A stretch of 64,000 nt of DNA from Triplophysa rosa (lineage: Eukaryota; Chordata; Actinopteri; Cypriniformes; Nemacheilidae): the NCBI RefSeq assembly GCF_024868665.1, contig NC_079898.1:4444149-4508148 (forward strand), written 5' to 3'. The first letter of the stretch is position 1, and the number at the start of each line of letters is the position of its first letter. The notes beneath the pieces are model-generated. The model saw only the letters and a program-made list of their open reading frames with translations. It did not search any database and had not been told where the DNA came from. Below are positions 51,301 through 57,300 of the stretch, piece after piece. A program made the translations under genes and the position numbers.

Positions 51301-54300
51301 AACATGTAACATTTTAATTATATTTTGCTAAAATGAACAATATGACTCGAAAAAAGATTTGTTCATTTTGCTGAACTAGACTCAAAGGTCCGAGTCAGTA
51401 AAATGATCCGAACTTCCCATCACTACTCCAGAGTTGTTCTGAGAGTTTATTTTACAAGCGTTTTACTGTTTGAGTGAAGCTATTGGCAAACACACAAAAA
51501 CTTGAGCCTTCCCAGAAAACCCATCAAAATAAAAGTCCTGTTGAATTGAACAGGCTGTAACGGTTTCAGCACCACCGGCCACGCCCCCCATGTCGTCACC
51601 GCCAGCTCGCTTCACCCGTTCCCTCTCCCCGGAGTTTTGAACTCAATTTCCCAGCATGCACCACACATCCACCATTTTTTATTAGTCCACACCTGCATCA
51701 CATCATCAGGACTCTATTTAAGTTTGCACCTTTTTGTTCTTCCCTGTTCAGTCTTGTTGTCTTCAAAGCAATTCTCAACCCCGATAAGTATACCTACCTG
51801 TTTTTGAAAGACTTGCCTGTTTTTTTGGATATACCTGTTTTTGAATACTTACCTGTTTTTGGAGATTTACCTGTTTTTGGATATTTACCTGTTTTTGGAT
51901 ACTTACCTGTTTTTTTAAATAAACTCCTTTTTCTTATCTACCTCCGTGGTGTGCTCTTCGTCTACCAGAACCCTGACACACACACTGTAGTGTTAAGTCT
52001 AAATGTTTGCCTCTTCCTCAAATAGTTTTTTTTAGCCTGAATTAGATTTAATTACATCAAAAGAATATATATTAACTGTTTATTTCAGTATGATAATTAC
52101 ATATATATAAATAAAAAAATAGCATTTCTTTAGGAAATGTTATATCGCAAGAAATATCGTTATCGCAATATTCAACAACAAATTCGCATATCGCATATTT
52201 TCTCAATATCGTGCAGCCCTAATTTCAGGGGTCTTCAACCGGGGGTCCGGGAATTGCAATGGGTCCGCTAATTACTGTTTACTCACAGGCAACTTTTTGT
52301 AAAAAATGTATAGCATGGGTACAAAAATATTACAACCAATGTTCTCTTTAAGCTGCGCATGTGCACAGCCACGCAGACTCATGGAAGCTCCCGCGCAGTG
52401 CAATTTTAACCTGCGTGCAGACAAAACATCCATTCAGGCAGCGGAAGCAAGCAATGGAAGAAACGTTACATCTGCATAATAAAAACCGGTAGGGTTAGAA
52501 TCAGTGCATTCTCTGTTGCCCTTCCGATAAAAGTACGCATGAAAGGAGTTGCGTGCATATAAAGTGCATTCTCATGTGTTTCTGAACTTCTGTTCAAATT
52601 TGTTAAAGCTGTAAAGCGCTACTTTGACAGGCAAAGGACACCACACCGCCTCTGCATTGTAAACTCTCACAAAACTGTCGTAGGTGTTTAAAATCAATGA
52701 AACGCGCACTGTGCACTGATGGTGCACGTCAAACAAGTTGCCCGGAAAATAACACGGACTCGTAGTAATATGTTGCTCTCCTTAGTCTGATATGATGCTC
52801 TGCAGAAAAAAACTTGTGTTACTTTTCGTGTAACAGCCGTGTGTCATGAATGGTGAGGGAACAAGGACACAATACAGAGGACCCAGACGCAGACAGCGGA
52901 TAAGGGGTTAACAAGACATTTAATAAAATATAAATACAAAACAAAGACCCACGTGGGGGTAACAAAACAAAACAGGGGAATCTCCAACAGGACAGGACTA
53001 AGACTAAATACACCTAACAAGACTAAGATAAACATAACATGACATGACATGAACTACAAATGACTACACTAGACTAGACTAACACAGAACAGGCACTCAC
53101 CAGACAAACGACAATGAAACAGCACGAGACAGAAGACACAAGGGCATAATAAAGGGGATAAATCAAGAGGGGACAGGTGCAGGACATGAACTAATTAACA
53201 AACAATAACGAGGAGACGAAAGGGCGGGAACAGAGACGCCACACCGGAGAGTGGAAGACCAACAGGGACAAAACGTCACTCTCCACATAAAACAAGAGGT
53301 TCTATCATGGTTCTGCCACTAGGTCAAGAGAAGCAAGACAAGGTGGGGCAGAACCATGACAGAAGCCCCTCCTTAACTCTCCACATAAAACAAGAGGTTC
53401 TATCATGGTTCTGCCACTAGGTCAAGAGAAGCAAGACAAGGTGGGGCAGAACCATGACACCGTGATGGTGCACGTCAAACAAGTTGCCCTGAAAATGTCA
53501 TTTCGTTGACGACGTTTTCTGCAGGATATCAATGCTGATCCACGAGAAAGACAACGGAGCTCAGAATTATAAAATAGCGGTGTGTTCTGCAACACACCGA
53601 GAATTACAAAAAAAAAGAATGACACTTAATTTTCCAACAGAATGCATCAAATCTGCACTAATTTCTTTTGCATCCAGAGACAACCTCTACCTCCACTAGA
53701 ATAGTCTAGTTTTGCCATTAACCAGGGTCAGTCATCTCATCGAAGCCTTAATAAAAACTAAGGTTCAAATAAATGTTGAATTGTCCATCTCACAGTAAAA
53801 TGAAAATGCTTGATGCTGCAAATCCCTTAAAATAATCAAGCAATCTATATAAAAACGAAAATAATACACAGAAAAGTAATAGCCTATGTGCAACAACAAC
53901 ATAATAGTGCTAATGTAATGTCTTAGAAATATTATGTTGTGACAGGGTTGTTTCTATTTAAATAGCTCCGTTTTAGGGATGTAACGATTCACTCAGCTCA
54001 CGATGCGATGCGATTCACGATTCTGATCTCACGATGCGATTTATTCACGATTTACTCACGATTTATTTTTAAAAAATGAGTTGAAACAAATTAGAAATGA
54101 ACAACTACCCTTGCATGCCTTCTTAAATGCTTCACGTTTCTTTGCATAATAAAATAATGTTTTATTTCAAATAACAAAAGTAAACTGCGATTTTATAACA
54201 AATTAATAATAGAAAAAGTCTATTTAATATAAACGAACTAATACTGTCTGTGCTTTTATTGGATTTTTTTGCATTTAAGAAATATCAGCATCCACGTTTA

Positions 54301-57300
54301 GGTTTGCAGTGAAAATAGCGGCCCCTGCTGTTCAAAGAATGTATTGCGATTCAGTTCAAGCCTCAACCGAATTGAATCATCACTCATTATAACCGATTTT
54401 CAACCGGCTCACTGTGAATCGTTACATCCCTACTCCGTTTACACATTTAGTATAAGGGGGTCCCTGCTCCATGCATCTCTCATCTAAGTTGAAGACCCCT
54501 GGTTTATTTAATAAAATGAACATACAACAAAATTCAACAAATCGTTTATTCAATACAATTATAATACAGTAAAATAATAATACAAATTAATATTAACATA
54601 AATTAAATATAAATAGTTATATTATTAGACACTACCCAAACACAAACCGGAAGATAACTGGAGGGTCAGGCGTCCGATGAAACGGTCTATATAGAATGTG
54701 TGTGATTTTCATCATTGGATTGCGAAATGTTTTCAAGCTACAGTATATAGTGATTCAAGCACGTTGTAAGTGGTTGCTAGTGTGTTTCTAGGTGATCAGC
54801 AGGGCTGATTCTAGGGTCACTTGATAATCAGATCTCTGTCGATGCATATGGATCTTTTCATTAATACCGTTCATTAAAACTCTGAAGGTTTGCCATTGTC
54901 GAGCCAAGAGAAATTAACTGTGTTAGCCATCACTATAAACTGCTGCTTCAGTCACAATAATTAAAATACAACACAATCTTTGCATTTTTACAAGTCAACT
55001 AACTGCACACCCATGAACTCATGTAGTTTTGCAGTCATCCCTTCAAGCAGTGTCTGACCTCTTGTGGTCATGGGCTGAACTGCAAACTTCACTATTACAT
55101 AGCTATCAAAACATGAGCTACAACACAAAGTATAAACTCTTGACATTGTGGGATTGCACAAAACAAAGCAAATATCTTAAAACAAAACCAGCCTCCACTC
55201 ACCTGAAAGTGCAGAATTATGGTCCATATTAAACCCAGTGTCAGTTTTGGGTTTCCATCTGTTATGTCATCATTCCTGATGTTGACCAGCTTCACCTGTC
55301 AGCACAAGGATGTTATCATGAGTGACTTTATTTACTATTGTGCACTGTTCTGCATACATGTGAAGTTACAGTTTCTAGTTGACAATAAACTTAAACCTAA
55401 ATATCAATATTAAAATATGTAATACTAATGGTTTGGGAATTGTTTAATGATTTGCTACTCTATTCTTAATCAACTGTCTAATGAATCTAATAATCTACTT
55501 TTTTAATCAAATTAGTATTTAATCTAATAACAAAATGAGCAAACACAGAAGTTAATTTACAGCATAAGAAATATTCTGTACTTTATGACCACCAGAGGGC
55601 CCTAGAGGTCAGAATGAAAGAACAGGTGCTTAATTGTTTACATCTTCACAGATTGTTGGAAAACAAAACATAGGTTTACTTATTTATTCATTCATTTATT
55701 TATAATAGGCTTTGCCAAATGATGCTTTTTTAATCTCATCCTAAAAGAGTTTAAAAATGCTGATATTTCATACACACTAACTGTAGCAGACAGTACAATC
55801 ATGTTTTGTCCTACGGCTGCCATTTACATTTTTGATGAGTGGCATTTATTACTGAATCTAGGTAAAAATTGACATTTTTAACATGAAAAGCCGTCAGAAG
55901 CGTGGGCATGAGGTCTCCTTGTGTGCGTGTATAACCATTACTACTTTCAGTGGTCTCACCTGCCGGCGTTTTAAGTAGTCCAGTGAAATCTGTACATTCT
56001 GGAGTCTATGGAAGCGCATGCGGCCCTTCTCCCGTGGCTGTGAGGGGCGACAGACAGGAAATATCATCAGTATAAGTTATATGTGACACGGATGAACTCT
56101 CGGCACCAAACACTCACCGTACCAGCTCACGATGCTATCACTCACAGCTGAAAATCTCGACTGTTGCATTTTATTACATAAAAAATGATGTATTTTGTGA
56201 ATTTTGAGAGAAGTAGAGCGATATCCTGCTTGGCTGTGCCGGACTAACACCTAAAAAAACTTTTCTTAGTAGTTTCTGAAGAAACCAAAATTAAATCTTA
56301 TGACATTATAGGAACAGTTCACCCAAAAGTGAAAATGTTGACATTATTTACAGATGTTCTGGGGTATGCTGTTATCTTTTCAATAGAACACAAAAGGAGT
56401 TTTATTCTTCATCGTGAGAATCAATGGCATTGGCTGTCAATGACATCATACCTGATGCAACCCGTGAAGGTATCAAAATATGAATCATTTTAAGTTATAA
56501 TTATGTATAAATATATAGTTTACAATTTAAAATAAATATATAAAGTTATGGATGACATTCTTTTTTTAACTTGACAAACATAATCACTGTCAACTTGTTA
56601 TAAGCAAATAAGATGCCTACACATTTACTTGTCAAAATCTCAACTTTTGTCTTCCACGGAAAAAAATGCATCCAGCTTTAAAACTAGAAGGGAAAGTAAA
56701 AAATAGCAGTATTTTTTACTTTATAGCGTTAAACTGAAGATCCTCCTAAAAACACTAACTTCAATTGTTGTTACTGTATAGTTGTAACTTTACATGTGGG
56801 TTATAAGTTATAAGATGCCTTGAATGAGCACAAAGCCAGGAATGAAGCGGGCCGAGACCCAAGCGTGAAGCAGTAAGATGGGAGACGGAGAGAGACGAAG
56901 AATATTTTGTGTTGGTGAAAATGTCCAGTGTCCAGCCAATGCACAAAAAACCTCCATTAACTCTTACAATGGAGCTGAGATGCTTCTTGGTGTGCATTTT
57001 ATTAATGGCCATCATCAAGTTTAAGAGACAATACAGTGTTGTGAGCAAATGATGGATGGACTTAAAGAAAAAAAAAAAAACATTTATGTTTTACAAAACT
57101 GCTTGTGTTGTCATTGAATGCAACAGCTCAAATAAAGGCTGGAAATAAAGGACTGATGTGAGCTCCAAGATTTTGTATGATTTTCTATTATTTTTCTATT
57201 AAAATGATTGTTTAGTCTCAATTATTTAATCTTGTTTCTGTCACATGATATTTACTCATGTTTTAACAATGGCAGATGTGCAAATGTAATAAACAAATCT

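Larger units (their letters stand above)
49997..52221. mobile_element. hAT transposon A, inserted in B
   Basis: Ends tagggctgcacgatat and atatcgtgcagccctaatt up to the final cccta, flanked by a perfect 8-bp duplication ATTTCAGG (49989-49996 and 52222-52229) that includes the first bases of element B. 2225 bp including its own nested insertions. No intact transposase. Confidence 0.88.
49993..54501. mobile_element. hAT transposon B, outer layer of a nested stack
   Basis: Ends caggggtcttcaac (split by element A) and gttgaagacccctg, flanked by an 8-bp duplication GTTTATTT at 49985-49992 and 54502-54509. It contains hAT element A, an LTR remnant and a hAT MITE. Its own sequence is what remains between these. 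Confidence 0.82.

Noticed and set aside
51797..51920. CRISPR-like array
   Set aside because: Units are contiguous without spacers; a minisatellite in a vertebrate genome.
51804..52025. Repetitive LPVFGY frame
   Set aside because: Translation of a minisatellite inside an LTR-like segment.
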